Positions 14,343-22,773 are shown, counted from the stretch's first letter. The stretch: 32,951 bases of DNA from Nocardioides jensenii JCM 1364 = NBRC 14755 (GCF_001552535.1 NZ_BCRJ01000115.1:1-32951); one strand, 5' to 3'. The notes: generated by a model from the letters alone, not told the origin. Translations and numbers: made by a program.

Positions 14343-15353
14343 TCAGCCGGCGGCCAGTCGCAACAGCACCGCGGCCGCCCGCTGGGCGTCCTCGGTGGTC
14401 ACGTCGAGGTGAGTGACCAGCCGGACCGCACGAGGCCCCACCGCCGAGATCCGCACACCCGACTCCCCCGCGGCGGCCACGAACCCGGCCGCGTCGGGAT
14501 GGTCGAAGACCACGATGTTGGTCGCGACGGCGGCGGGGTCGACGCCGACCGCCTCGGCCAACAGCCGCGCGTGAGCGTGATCATCGGCCAGCCGCTCGAC
14601 GTGATGCTCGAGCGCGTGCAGACCGGCGGCCGCCAGCACACCCACCTGGCGCATGCCGCCGCCCATCCGCTTGCGCCAGATGCGGCTCTCGTCGATGGCG
14701 TCCTGGTCGCCCACGACCAGTGATCCGATCGGTGCCCCCAACCCCTTCGAGAGGCACACGGCCATCACGTCGGCGGTCCGGCCGTAGTCGGCCAGTGCCA
14801 CGCCGGTCGCGACATGGGCGTTCCAGATCCGGGCGCCGTCCAGGTGAATGCGCGCGCCCGTGGAGTCGGCGTACTGGCGCAGGGCAATCAGGTCCTCGAT
14901 CGGCAGCACCGTGCCACCGGCGAAGTTGTGCGTGTTCTCGACGGCGATCGCGGCCGTGGGCACGAAGAACGGACCCATGTCGGGTGCAAACAGCTCCTTG
15001 ACCGCAGGCAGGTCGATGCCGCCGGTGGGGTGACTCCAGGTGCGCATGGTGATGCCGGTGTAAGCGGCATGGGCGCCGAGCTCTGCGCGGGCGATGTGGG
15101 CGCGCGCCTCACACAGCACCTCCTGGCCGACTCCGGCGACGGTGCGGACGGCGAGCACGTTGGCCATCGAACCCGTCGGGGTGAACAGCGCCGCCTGGTG
15201 GCCGAAGAGCTCGGCCACCCGCTCCTCGATCTCGCGAACCGTCGGGTCCTCGCCATACACGTCGTCACCGACCTCGGCGTCGGCCATCGCGCGCCGCATG
15301 GCGGCCGTCGGTCGAGTCAGGGTGTCACTGCGCAGATCGACAATTTCGCTCAC
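14343..15353 (-). CDS. ltaE: Low-specificity L-threonine aldolase
   Basis: A 336-residue PLP enzyme that cleaves L-threonine or L-allo-threonine to glycine and acetaldehyde. It starts VSEIVDLRSDTLTRPT, the family N-terminus, and shows GDDVYGEDPTV, the TPTGSMANVLA loop, EARAHIARAELGA, VENTHNFAGG, HLDGARIWNA (Asp172) and the PLP lysine Lys203 in CLSKGLGAPIG. I chose GTG at 15353 since homologues begin there; a GAGGAT hexamer lies six bases before it, suggesting a leaderless start. A GTG at 15377 would add eight residues. The 3' end faces zinc-ribbon gene 3 across a shared terminator. It stands as a single gene; role in glycine supply or threonine use is inferred from the family. Confidence 0.92.
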   Translation of the reverse strand: MSEIVDLRSDTLTRPTAAMRRAMADAEVGDDVYGEDPTVREIEERVAELFGHQAALFTPTGSMANVLAVRTVAGVGQEVLCEARAHIARAELGAHAAYTGITMRTWSHPTGGIDLPAVKELFAPDMGPFFVPTAAIAVENTHNFAGGTVLPIEDLIALRQYADSTGARIHLDGARIWNAHVATGVALADYGRTADVMAVCLSKGLGAPIGSLVVGDQDAIDESRIWRKRMGGGMRQVGVLAAAGLHALEHHVERLADDHAHARLLAEAVGVDPAAVATNIVVFDHPDAAGFVAAAGESGVRISAVGPRAVRLVTHLDVTTEDAQRAAAVLLRLAAG

Positions 15354-15359
15354 AACCCC

Positions 15360-15365
15360 ATCCTC
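15360..15365 (-). promoter_or_regulatory. Possible leaderless -10 (GAGGAT) for threonine aldolase
   Basis: GAGGAT on the minus strand ends six bases before GTG 15353. It matches only the A at position 2 and T at position 6 of TANNNT, so it is a weaker case. Confidence 0.3.
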
Positions 15366-15491
15366 GCAGGTGCCCACTGAGCGTCGTCAGACGTGGTGCC
15401 GGGCAAGGCGGAGCGGAGCAGGGGGCCCATTGTGGAGCGCAGCGAGACGGCCGTCGACAACTACGCCGCCATGTGCCACGGATGGCGACGT

Positions 15492-16823
15492 TCAGGCCTT
15501 GCGCAGCATCTCGGCGACGAGAAAGGACAGCTCCAGTGACTGCACCCGGTTCAGGCGCGGGTCGCACACCGACTCATAACGGTTGCCGAGGTCGATCTCG
15601 GCCAGCGCCTCACCGCCGCCGACGCACTCGGTGACGTCGTCACCGGTGAGCTCGACATGCACACCACCGGGCCAGGTGCCCAGGGCGCGGTGGACGTCGA
15701 AGAAGCCCTGGACCTCCTCGATGACGTCATCGAAGCGACGAGTCTTGTAGCCCGACGATGCCTCGAACGTGTTGCCGTGCATCGGGTCGCAGACCCATGC
15801 CACGTTGACGCCGGCTGCGGCGACCTTCTCGACCAGGCTGGGCAGACCGTCACGGATCTTGCCGGCGCCGAAGCGCGTGATGAAGGTGAGTCGCCCGGCC
15901 TCGTTCGTCGGGTTCAGCTTCGCGGCCAGGGCCAGGGCGTCGTCCGCCGTCGTGGTGGGACCGAGCTTCACGCCGATCGGGTTCTGGATGCGGCTGAGCA
16001 GCTCCACGTGGGCACCGTCGAGCTGACGGGTGCGCTCACCGATCCACACGAAGTGGCTGGAGACGTCGTAAGGAAGGTCGGTCCGGGAGTCGATGCGGGT
16101 CATCGCGTGTTCGTACTCCAGCACCAGCGCCTCGTGGCTGGAGTGGAAGTCGACCCGGTGGAACTCGTCGGGGTCGGCCCCGATCGCCTTCATGAACGTC
16201 AGAGCCCGCTCGATCTCGCCGGCCATCAACTCGTAGCGCTGGGCATGAGGCGACTCGCGGACGAAGTCGTTGTTCCAGGTGTGCACCTGCCGCAGGTCGG
16301 CGTACCCGCCGTTGACGAACGCGCGGATCAGGTTGAGCGTGGCGGCCGACGCGTTGTAGACGTCGACCAGGCGCTGCGGGTCGGGCGTGCGGGACTCCGG
16401 GGTGAACTCGAACCCGTTGACGGCGTCACCGCGGTAGGCCGGCAGGGTGATGTCGCCACGGGTCTCGGTGTCTGAGGAACGCGGCTTGGCGTACTGCCCG
16501 GCCAGCCGGCCCAGCTTCACGACCGGAACCGAGCCGGCGTAGGTGAGCACGACGGCCATCTGCAGCAGGACCCGCAACTTGTTGCGGACGTTGTCGGCGG
16601 TCACCCCGGCAAACGTCTCGGCGCAGTCGCCACCCTGGAGCAGGAAGGCCTCACCGCGGCTGACCGCCGCCAGCTTGGTCTTGAGGTCGTCGCACTCCCC
16701 GGCGAAGACCAGCGGCGGACAGTGACGCAGCCTCGCCACGGCTGCGTCCACGGCTTCGGAGTCGGGGTACGTCGGCTGCTGGGCGGCACCCTGGGCGTGC
16801 AGGGCGGCGAGGTCGGGAATCAC
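15492..16823 (-). CDS. aroG: 3-deoxy-7-phosphoheptulonate synthase, type II
   Basis: A 443-residue type II (plant/mycobacterial-like) DAHP synthase. Family motifs include PPLVFAGECDDLK, LLQGGDCAETF, RLAGQYAKPRSS, the NPIGVKLGP segment, LTFITRFGAGKI, WVCDPMHGNT and GGVHVELTGDDVTECVGG, which carry the metal and phosphate ligands. In M. tuberculosis the equivalent (Rv2178c) lies near pknL and forms a complex with chorismate mutase, responding jointly to Phe, Tyr and Trp. I chose GTG 16823 because the homologous N-terminus VIPDLAAL starts there and TAGTCT lies seven bases upstream. The reading frame runs far beyond this start toward the permease gene but resembles no protein there. This is the second DAHP synthase in the window. 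Confidence 0.94.
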   Translation of the reverse strand: MIPDLAALHAQGAAQQPTYPDSEAVDAAVARLRHCPPLVFAGECDDLKTKLAAVSRGEAFLLQGGDCAETFAGVTADNVRNKLRVLLQMAVVLTYAGSVPVVKLGRLAGQYAKPRSSDTETRGDITLPAYRGDAVNGFEFTPESRTPDPQRLVDVYNASAATLNLIRAFVNGGYADLRQVHTWNNDFVRESPHAQRYELMAGEIERALTFMKAIGADPDEFHRVDFHSSHEALVLEYEHAMTRIDSRTDLPYDVSSHFVWIGERTRQLDGAHVELLSRIQNPIGVKLGPTTTADDALALAAKLNPTNEAGRLTFITRFGAGKIRDGLPSLVEKVAAAGVNVAWVCDPMHGNTFEASSGYKTRRFDDVIEEVQGFFDVHRALGTWPGGVHVELTGDDVTECVGGGEALAEIDLGNRYESVCDPRLNRVQSLELSFLVAEMLRKA

Positions 16824-16830
16824 GCCCCCC

Positions 16831-16836
16831 AGACTA
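16831..16836 (-). promoter_or_regulatory. Putative leaderless promoter -10 (TAGTCT) for type II DAHP synthase
   Basis: On the minus strand TAGTCT is followed by GGGGGGC (seven bases) and the GTG start at 16823, with no Shine-Dalgarno sequence between. Confidence 0.55.
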
Positions 16837-16900
16837 CGTCCTGCCGCCGGCCAGACCGCACCCGATCCACGGCCGCCGGGTCGTCGGAGGCACGGGTCGA

Positions 16901-18340
16901 CTACTCCTCGCCGGTGTAGTCGACCTGCTTGCCCCTGCGGGTGAAGGCCCAGGTGATCACCCACAGCACGACGCCGAGGCCGATCAACAGGGCAGCGATC
17001 TCGTACTGCTCCATCTGATCCTCGGTCCGAGCCCACGGGCCGACGAGATAGGCACACGTCACCGCGCCGATGTAGGGCATGACCGTTGGCGAGCGGAAGT
17101 GCGGGCGATCGACCACGTCCTTGCGCAGCACGATCAGCGCGATGTTGACCACGGTGAACACACCGAGCAGCAACAACGCCGTCGTGCCACCCAGCAGCGA
17201 GACCGTGTTCGCTCCGGAAGCGCTGCCGCTCTCGATCACCACGTAGGTGATCAGGCCGAGCGCGATCACGGTGGTGAAGGCGATGGAGACGTACGGCGTG
17301 CGACGCACCTGGTGCACCCGGCCGAGCGGCTTGGGGAGGACACCCTGGTTGGCCATGCCGTAGAGCAGGCGGCTGGCCATCAGCATGTTGATCAGTGCCG
17401 AGTTGGCCACCGCGAACATGCCGATGAACGGGAAGATGCGGTCGAACGGGAGGTCCGGCGCACCGGCGGCCACGACCTGGGTGAGAGCACTGCCCTTGTC
17501 GGCATTGGTCAGGTCTCCGACCGGGACCAGCGCAACGGCGGTGATCGCCACCAGCACGTAGATGAGGCCGGTGATGAAGAGTCCGGTCAGCATCATCTTC
17601 GGGAAGTCGCGCTCGGGGTTCTTGCACTCCTCGGCCATGTTCACCGAGTCCTCGAAACCGACCATCGCGAAGAAGGCCAGGGCGGTGCCCGTGGAGACGG
17701 TGATGAACAGCGACTTGTCCTCGGGCGATTCGAAGACCACCGTGCGGGAGAAGTCGGCGTCGCCCTGGGTGACGGCGTACAGGCCGACGAAGATGATCAG
17801 CAGCAGACCGGACAGCTCGACCATCGTCAGCACGACGTTGGTCATCACGCTCTCACTGACGCCACGGAAGTTCACCGCGGCGATGAGGGCCATGAATGCC
17901 AGGGCGATCAGCAGGATCGGGGTGCTGCCCGCCTCGTAGCCGAGCTCGAGCCCGTCGCTGAGGAAGCCGGCGAACGCGTTCGCGGCGGTGGAGGCCGACG
18001 TGATGCCCGAGCACATCACCGTGAAGGCGACGATGAAGGTGATGAAGTGGATGCCGAACGCCTTGTGCGTGTAGAGCGCGGCGCCGGCGGCCTGGGGGTA
18101 TTTGGTGACCAGCTCGAGGTAGGAGAACGCGGTGATCGTGGCCACGATGAAGGCCGCCAGGAAGGGTGCCCACGCGGCACCTCCGACCTGTCCGGCGACG
18201 TCACCGGTCAGCGCGTAGACACCGGTACCGAGGATGTCGCCGACGATGAACAGCAGGAGGAGCTTGGGTCCGATCGCGCGGTTCAGCTCGGTGCCCTCGT
18301 CGCCCGGGACTTCGGCCACATCGTCTCTGGTCGTGCTCAT
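16901..18340 (-). CDS. APC-family amino acid permease
   Basis: A 479-residue transporter with about 12-14 helices. The start, ATG 18340, has GGAGGT four to nine bases upstream, better than the GTG eight codons earlier. Helix 1 carries the APC substrate motif GDILGTGVYALTGDVAGQVGG. The segment FFAMVGFEDSVNMAEECKNPERDFPKMM matches the conserved helix 6-loop region of cationic amino-acid/APC transporters. The substrate is probably an amino acid or amine, but which one is not visible. It lies 77 bases upstream of the DAHP synthase on the same strand, yet that gene has its own promoter signal. The upstream gap contains two inverted repeats that could regulate or insulate it. Confidence 0.88.
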   Translation of the reverse strand: MSTTRDDVAEVPGDEGTELNRAIGPKLLLLFIVGDILGTGVYALTGDVAGQVGGAAWAPFLAAFIVATITAFSYLELVTKYPQAAGAALYTHKAFGIHFITFIVAFTVMCSGITSASTAANAFAGFLSDGLELGYEAGSTPILLIALAFMALIAAVNFRGVSESVMTNVVLTMVELSGLLLIIFVGLYAVTQGDADFSRTVVFESPEDKSLFITVSTGTALAFFAMVGFEDSVNMAEECKNPERDFPKMMLTGLFITGLIYVLVAITAVALVPVGDLTNADKGSALTQVVAAGAPDLPFDRIFPFIGMFAVANSALINMLMASRLLYGMANQGVLPKPLGRVHQVRRTPYVSIAFTTVIALGLITYVVIESGSASGANTVSLLGGTTALLLLGVFTVVNIALIVLRKDVVDRPHFRSPTVMPYIGAVTCAYLVGPWARTEDQMEQYEIAALLIGLGVVLWVITWAFTRRGKQVDYTGEE

Positions 18341-18418
18341 GAAGACCTCCACAGTCGGGTTCACGACTCCGGACGAGCCGCGGTCGGCAAGGCGACCTCG
18401 ATCTGACCGTCTTCACTC

Positions 18419-18434
18419 TGGCGCGATGGCGCCA
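18419..18434. promoter_or_regulatory. Inverted repeat TGGCGC-N4-GCGCCA upstream of the permease
   Basis: A perfect 6-4-6 inverted repeat lies about 80 bases before the permease start. It could be an operator or a small hairpin; no protein is assigned. Confidence 0.35.
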
Positions 18435-18472
18435 CTTTGGCAACAACCCTCGCCCGGGTGGTGACACCCGAA

Positions 18473-18516
18473 ACGGCGCCGCGATCGCCCCGTTGCAGGA
18501 GCGGACGCGGCGCCGT
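18473..18516 (-). terminator. Inverted repeat, probable terminator after the sigma-partner gene
   Basis: ACGGCGCCGCG (18473-18483) and CGCGGCGCCGT (18506-18516) are perfect 11-base arms around a 22-base loop. It lies 25 bases after the stop of the minus-strand gene at 18541. The long loop and lack of a T-tract leave an operator role open. Confidence 0.5.
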
Positions 18517-18540
18517 CTGAGCGGTCGAGTGCGGGAGGGG

Positions 18541-19548
18541 TCAGCGGACCTCGCAGTCGACCGGGGTGTCGCACGGCTGAACCGGGTGGTTCTCGACGAC
18601 CGCACCCGAGGCGTCATAGGCGACCACCGTGGCCAGGTCTCCGGGGATCTCGGCCCAGAACATCGTCTCGCCGGGAACCAACGCACCGCTGGAGACCTCG
18701 GCGTCGACGGTCGTGCCGTCGGTCCTGATGTATTCGACCCGGGTCACGGTCGTGCCGTCCATGCCGCCCACCCACAGCGTCGTCGGGCTGCCGGTGGAGT
18801 AGTTGTCATCGCTGAACAGCTCCATCTTCGAACCCGGGGTCAGGAACTTCTCGGTGCCCAGGCCCCACAGGTAGCGCCGCTCGTTGCCGTTGTCGGAGAT
18901 CATCGCCGGACGACAGGGTCCGCTGATCGGCTTGTCCGCATTCCAGTCCCAGGCCGCCATGCAGGCGAGCTCGACGGAACCCGAGTCGACGGCGATGCCC
19001 ATCTCGGCCGAGCCGACCGGGTAGCTTCCGTCGTCGCCGCCGAGCTCGCCCTTCTCGATGTCCTGGACACCTTGGTAGAGCCAGTTCGGGAACGCGTCGG
19101 CGGCATACATCGTGACGCCGGTGTAGTAGTGCGTGCCCATGGGGATCGGGTCGCCCTCGATTCGCTCCGGGCCGAGCGGCTTCTCACCCATGGCGTCGGG
19201 TCCGGCAGCCGTTCCGGGAATCACCACGAGGCTCGGCGAGACCTGGGTGGCGCCCGGGATCTCGGCGAGCGCACGCTGGGCGATCGGGCGGAGGGCGGAG
19301 GCGCCCGGGTCGGCGGCGACCTGACTGTCTGTCGGCTTGTCGTTCTCGCTGTCGGTGCCGGGCAGGACGGCGTACGCCGCCGTCGCCACGAGGGTGACTG
19401 CCAGCAGACCACCCGCGCCCATCGCGGCACGGCGTCCGGTGCGGCGACGACGCCCCCGGGCGCGGATGCCGTGCAGGTCGGGACTGCCCAGCAGCTCGGA
19501 GCGCGGCGTGGACAGTCTCTCTTCCAGGTGTTCGATCTCGCGGTTCAT
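18541..19548 (-). CDS. Single-pass membrane protein paired with ECF sigma factor (putative sigma regulator)
   Basis: A 335-residue protein of unknown function. Residues 1-40 are cytoplasmic and basic (RARGRRRRTGRRAA), one helix spans about 42-62 (MGAGGLLAVTLVATAAYAVL), and the remaining 270 residues lie outside. The outer part is rich in Gly/Asp and has three cysteines, Cys in VELACMAAW, GPCRPAM and the VQPCDTPVDCEVR end, possibly forming disulfides. Its ATG overlaps the sigma factor stop by four bases, so the pair is co-translated. The short N-terminus has no HxxxCxxC zinc anti-sigma motif, so calling it an anti-sigma factor rests on context only. SigE-family sigma genes in this group often carry such a partner. 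Confidence 0.7.
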   Translation of the reverse strand: MNREIEHLEERLSTPRSELLGSPDLHGIRARGRRRRTGRRAAMGAGGLLAVTLVATAAYAVLPGTDSENDKPTDSQVAADPGASALRPIAQRALAEIPGATQVSPSLVVIPGTAAGPDAMGEKPLGPERIEGDPIPMGTHYYTGVTMYAADAFPNWLYQGVQDIEKGELGGDDGSYPVGSAEMGIAVDSGSVELACMAAWDWNADKPISGPCRPAMISDNGNERRYLWGLGTEKFLTPGSKMELFSDDNYSTGSPTTLWVGGMDGTTVTRVEYIRTDGTTVDAEVSSGALVPGETMFWAEIPGDLATVVAYDASGAVVENHPVQPCDTPVDCEVR

Positions 19549-20057
19549 CGGTTTCTCCCCGTCGTCATGGTGTCGGTCGGTTGTGCGGCGGCACTCACCC
19601 GCAACTTGCCGAGAGCTCGCGCCAACGTGCTCTTCACGGTCCCGGCGGCAATGCCGAGCTCGACAGCGACTGCTGCCTCGGACAGGTCGAAGTAGTGCCG
19701 GAGAAGAACCACACGACGCTCCTTGTCGGTCAGCGTCGCGAGCAGGCGGACCAGTTCGTCGCGGTCACCCAACGGGTCACCCGGATCGATGGCCGCGTGG
19801 TCCCCGACCAGGTCGCCGACCTCCTGCACCCTGCGCTTGCGCAAACGATCGATGTTGAGGTTGACCAGCACCCTGCGGGTGAAGGCCATCGCATCGTCCC
19901 TGCGCACTTTGTGCCATGAGGAGTAGGTGCGGATCAGCGCAGTCTGGGCGAGGTCCTCGGCCAGGTGGTGGTCGCTGGTCAGCAGGTAGGCCGCCCAGCG
20001 CAACCGCGGCCACGCGGCCACCGCGAACTCGTCGAAGTCTGCGTCGTTTCGCCGCAT
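19545..20057 (-). CDS. SigE-family ECF RNA polymerase sigma factor
   Basis: A 170-residue extracytoplasmic-function sigma factor. Region 2 is in DFDEFAVAAWPRLRWAAYLLTSDHHLAEDLAQTALIRTY, with the NLNIDRLRKRR end. Region 4 is in LVRLLATLTDKERRVVLLRHYFDLSEAAVAVELGIAAGTVKSTLARALGKL, holding the recognition helix. I chose ATG 20057, which follows an AAGGGGGA ribosome site; an ATG ten codons earlier lacks one. It is expected to direct transcription of a small regulon in response to an outside signal passed by the membrane partner that overlaps it. No autoregulatory ECF promoter could be assigned with confidence in the 94 bases upstream. Confidence 0.9.
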   Translation of the reverse strand: MRRNDADFDEFAVAAWPRLRWAAYLLTSDHHLAEDLAQTALIRTYSSWHKVRRDDAMAFTRRVLVNLNIDRLRKRRVQEVGDLVGDHAAIDPGDPLGDRDELVRLLATLTDKERRVVLLRHYFDLSEAAVAVELGIAAGTVKSTLARALGKLRVSAAAQPTDTMTTGRNR

Positions 20058-20151
20058 CCGTTCCCCCTTCGTCCTGTCGTCACCCATCACTACGGATCCG
20101 GGTCGATCGGGGTTCTGTCCGGCGCCTACAATTTTCCAGCATGCCAGCAGA

Positions 20152-21177
20152 TCAGCCGAAGAAGACCTGTGCCTCGGCGTACTCCCGGGCACTGACCAGC
20201 TTGAGCTCACCGGTCGCCTCCGCCAACGGGATGCGGACGATGCCGGTGCCGCGCAGCGCCATCATCGTGCCGAAATCGCCGTCAGCCACCGCGTCGGCGG
20301 CCTGCAGGCCAAGGCGGGTGGCCAACCAGCGGTCGAACGCGGTCGGCGTACCGCCTCGCTGAATGTGGCCCAGAACCACCGAGCGCGCCTCCTTGCCGGT
20401 GCGCTGCTCGATCTGACGGGCCAACCGGTCCCCGATGCCACCGAGTCGGACGTGCCCGAACTCGTCGAGGTCCGCCTCCTGCAGTGACGCGTCGCCCTCG
20501 CGAGGGGCGGCGCCCTCGGAGACCACGATGATCGGGGCGTACTCGCTCTCGAACCGCCGCTCGACCAGACGGCACACCTCGACGATGTCGTAGGGCTGCT
20601 CGGGAATCAGCACGATGCTGGCTCCTCCGGCGATGCCGGCGTGCAGGGCGATCCAGCCGGCGTGACGTCCCATCACCTCGACAACGAGCACCCGGTGGTG
20701 GGACTCGGCCGTGGTGTGCAGCCGGTCGATGGCCTCGGTGGCGATGTTGACCGCGGTGTCGAAGCCGAAGGTGAAGTCGGTGCCCGACAGGTCGTTGTCG
20801 ATCGTCTTGGGTACGCCGACCACGTCGACGCCGAGCTCGGCCAGCTTGGTTGCGACACCGAGCGTGTCCTCGCCGCCGATCGCCACGAGGGCATCGACAC
20901 CGTCACGGCGAAGGTTCTCCCGGATGCGCTCCACTCCCCCGTCGATCGCAAAGGGGTTGGTGCGCGAGGAGCCCAGGATCGTGCCCCCACGCGGCAGGAT
21001 GCCGCGGCACTGCTCCACCCCGAGCGCCATCGTCAAACCTTCCAACGGGCCCTTCCAGCCGTCGCGATAGCCGACGAACTCGAAGCCGTGCACCGTGGCG
21101 CCCTTGCGTACGACGGCCCGGATCACCGCGTTCAGCCCGGGACAGTCGCCTCCGCCGGTGAGCAGTCCTACTCGCAT
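20152..21177 (-). CDS. 6-phosphofructokinase, PPi-type active-site signature
   Basis: A 341-residue phosphofructokinase of the bacterial PfkA fold, converting fructose 6-phosphate to fructose 1,6-bisphosphate. Motifs are GLLTGGGDCPGLNAVIR, the phosphoryl-donor loop AIGGEDTLG, GVPKTIDNDLSGTDFTFGFDTA with the catalytic TIDND, MGRHAGWIA, and the GHIQRGGTPTAFDR segment. Residue 104 is Asp (GGED) and residue 124 is Lys (VPKT), in E. coli numbering, which coincides here. That pair is the signature of pyrophosphate-dependent enzymes such as that of Amycolatopsis methanolica; ATP enzymes have Gly104. If so the reaction is reversible and saves ATP. ATG 21177 follows AAGGAG. It lies 44 bases after the small membrane protein gene and is probably co-transcribed with it. 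Confidence 0.92.
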   Translation of the reverse strand: MRVGLLTGGGDCPGLNAVIRAVVRKGATVHGFEFVGYRDGWKGPLEGLTMALGVEQCRGILPRGGTILGSSRTNPFAIDGGVERIRENLRRDGVDALVAIGGEDTLGVATKLAELGVDVVGVPKTIDNDLSGTDFTFGFDTAVNIATEAIDRLHTTAESHHRVLVVEVMGRHAGWIALHAGIAGGASIVLIPEQPYDIVEVCRLVERRFESEYAPIIVVSEGAAPREGDASLQEADLDEFGHVRLGGIGDRLARQIEQRTGKEARSVVLGHIQRGGTPTAFDRWLATRLGLQAADAVADGDFGTMMALRGTGIVRIPLAEATGELKLVSAREYAEAQVFFG

Positions 21178-21221
21178 CCGGTACTCCTTTGCTCGGCTCG
21201 GCCCAGCGTCCCACCGACTGC

Positions 21222-21890
21222 TCAGAACAGCCAGACCAGGTAGGCGATCAGGGCGCCGGTGACGCCCCCGCCCACGCCCGCAACCACCAGCATCGCGTAG
21301 CCACCGACCACGGTGCGGTCCGTGGGCAGCTTCTCCGAACGCCAGCGCGGATCCGCGGCAGCCGCTGCCACATCGTCGTTGGTGGCCCGCAGGTCGAGCA
21401 CCCCCACCTCGGGCAGAGTGGGATGCAGGGCAAGCCACGCCGGCGCCCCCGACCGGAGAGCCACGGGGCTGAGCGCCGCGACCCTGCGTGGCGGGCCGTC
21501 GGGTGGCAACACCGTGAAGGCCGTGCTGTGGGCCAGTCCCGACTGGTGTTCCCCCGCACCCAGGCCCCACGGCCGGTGCTTCGTCCACTTCCGCTGCCGG
21601 ATCACCCGTGCGGGCACCACGGCCGCGGTCGCCCTGCCGTCGACGATCGCGCGACTGCCGCTGTCGAGCTCGTCGTGCAGCCGGGCGGCAACCCGTCGCG
21701 ACCACACGACCACGGTGACACCCCACGCGACGACGAAGGCCAGGGCGAACCCGACGATCCACAGTGCTCTGGTCAACTCCGGCACCGTGTGGACGTGGAG
21801 CATGCCCAGTGACGACCCGATGAGCAGTCCGAACGGAAAGATCTGCCCGAAGATGACGGCCCGGGTGTAGCCGGACAGGTCATTCAGCAT
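21222..21890 (-). CDS. Conserved membrane protein of unknown function
   Basis: A 222-residue protein. Two helices near the N-terminus (about 10-30 and 42-63: VIFGQIFPFGLLIGSSLG and LWIVGFALAFVVAWGVTVVVW) precede a soluble part with the ARVIRQRKWTKHRPWGLG segment, and a last helix pair fills the C-terminus (VVGGYAMLVVAGVGGGVTGALIAYLVWLF). I recognise no family. The gene runs divergently from the DUF1028 gene, with starts only 55 bases apart, and precedes phosphofructokinase by 44 bases. ATG 21890 was chosen as it begins the hydrophobic N-terminus; a GGAAG site lies upstream at modest distance. Function cannot be inferred beyond the neighbours. Confidence 0.65.
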   Translation of the reverse strand: MLNDLSGYTRAVIFGQIFPFGLLIGSSLGMLHVHTVPELTRALWIVGFALAFVVAWGVTVVVWSRRVAARLHDELDSGSRAIVDGRATAAVVPARVIRQRKWTKHRPWGLGAGEHQSGLAHSTAFTVLPPDGPPRRVAALSPVALRSGAPAWLALHPTLPEVGVLDLRATNDDVAAAAADPRWRSEKLPTDRTVVGGYAMLVVAGVGGGVTGALIAYLVWLF

Positions 21891-21932
21891 GTCGGCAGGC
21901 TTCCCCTTCCGCGCAACTTCAACCCCTCGCAC

Positions 21933-21938
21933 TAGGGT
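21933..21938 (+). promoter_or_regulatory. Putative leaderless promoter -10 (TAGGGT) for DUF1028 gene
   Basis: TAGGGT is followed by seven bases and ATG 21946, with no ribosome site. It would also drive the overlapping glycerol kinase gene. Confidence 0.55.
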
Positions 21939-21945
21939 CTGGTCC

Positions 21946-22773
21946 ATGACCTTCTCGATCGTGGCCCGGTCCGCCGACGGCGAGTCCTGGGGAGTTGCCG
22001 TCGCCTCGAAGTTCCTCGCCGTGGGCAACGCCGTCCCGGCGGCGGTCGCCGGCATCGGCGCCATCGCCACCCAGGCCAACGCCAACGTCGCCTACAAGGG
22101 CCTGGCCCTGGCCCACCTCGACGAGGGCGCCACCGCGCCGGTCGCGTTGCAGCGACTCCTCGAGGAGGATCCTGACCGCGACCACCGCCAGGTGGGCATC
22201 GTCGACGTCGACGGCGGCGCTGCCTCGCACACGGGTCCGGCCTGCTTCGACTGGGCCGGCGGCCTGGTCGGCACCGGCTATGCGATCCAGGGCAACATCC
22301 TTGCCGGTCGCGAGGTGGTCGAGGCGATGGAGGCCGCCTGGTTGGGCTCGGCCCCGGACCTGCCCCTCGCCGACCGTCTGCTGGCAGCACTCACCGCCGG
22401 CGACGAGGCCGGAGGTGATCGCCGCGGACGACAGTCCGCGGCCCTGCTCGTCGTCCGCGAGGAGGCTGGCTACGGCGGCCACGACGACGTGGCCGTCGAC
22501 CTTCGGGTGGACGACCACACCGCGCCGATCCCTGAGCTGGCGCGACTCCTGGAGCTCAACGACCTGTTCCTGACCGCCACCCGCGACGAGGACAAGATCG
22601 ACGTGACTCCCGAGCTCGACGCCGAGATCTCCGACCTCGTGCAGGCGCTGGGTCACGACGACCTGCTGGAGTGGGTCGGCACCGAGAACTACGAGATGCG
22701 CGTGGCGCCCAGCGGGTCCTGGATCGACCGACGGGTGCTGGCCATCCTGCGAGCCACCAAGGAGTCGACGTGA
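21946..22773 (+). CDS. DUF1028 family protein (Ntn-hydrolase superfamily)
   Basis: A 275-residue protein that begins MTFSIVARSADGESWGVAVASKFLAVG, the characteristic start of DUF1028 proteins. Removal of Met1 would expose Thr2, which fits the N-terminal nucleophile of the Ntn-hydrolase fold. GIGAIATQANANVAYKGLAL and the GTGYAIQGNILAG segment are also typical. The last 80 residues match the extra C-terminal part seen in longer members. The substrate is unknown for the family. Its stop overlaps the glycerol kinase start (GTGA), so both proteins should be made together. This linkage is the only functional clue. Confidence 0.88.
   Translation: MTFSIVARSADGESWGVAVASKFLAVGNAVPAAVAGIGAIATQANANVAYKGLALAHLDEGATAPVALQRLLEEDPDRDHRQVGIVDVDGGAASHTGPACFDWAGGLVGTGYAIQGNILAGREVVEAMEAAWLGSAPDLPLADRLLAALTAGDEAGGDRRGRQSAALLVVREEAGYGGHDDVAVDLRVDDHTAPIPELARLLELNDLFLTATRDEDKIDVTPELDAEISDLVQALGHDDLLEWVGTENYEMRVAPSGSWIDRRVLAILRATKEST

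Noticed and set aside
16824..17627. Extension of the type II DAHP synthase frame by about 268 codons
   Set aside because: The extension overlaps the APC permease gene and has no homologous look; known enzymes start near GTG 16823, which has its own promoter signal.
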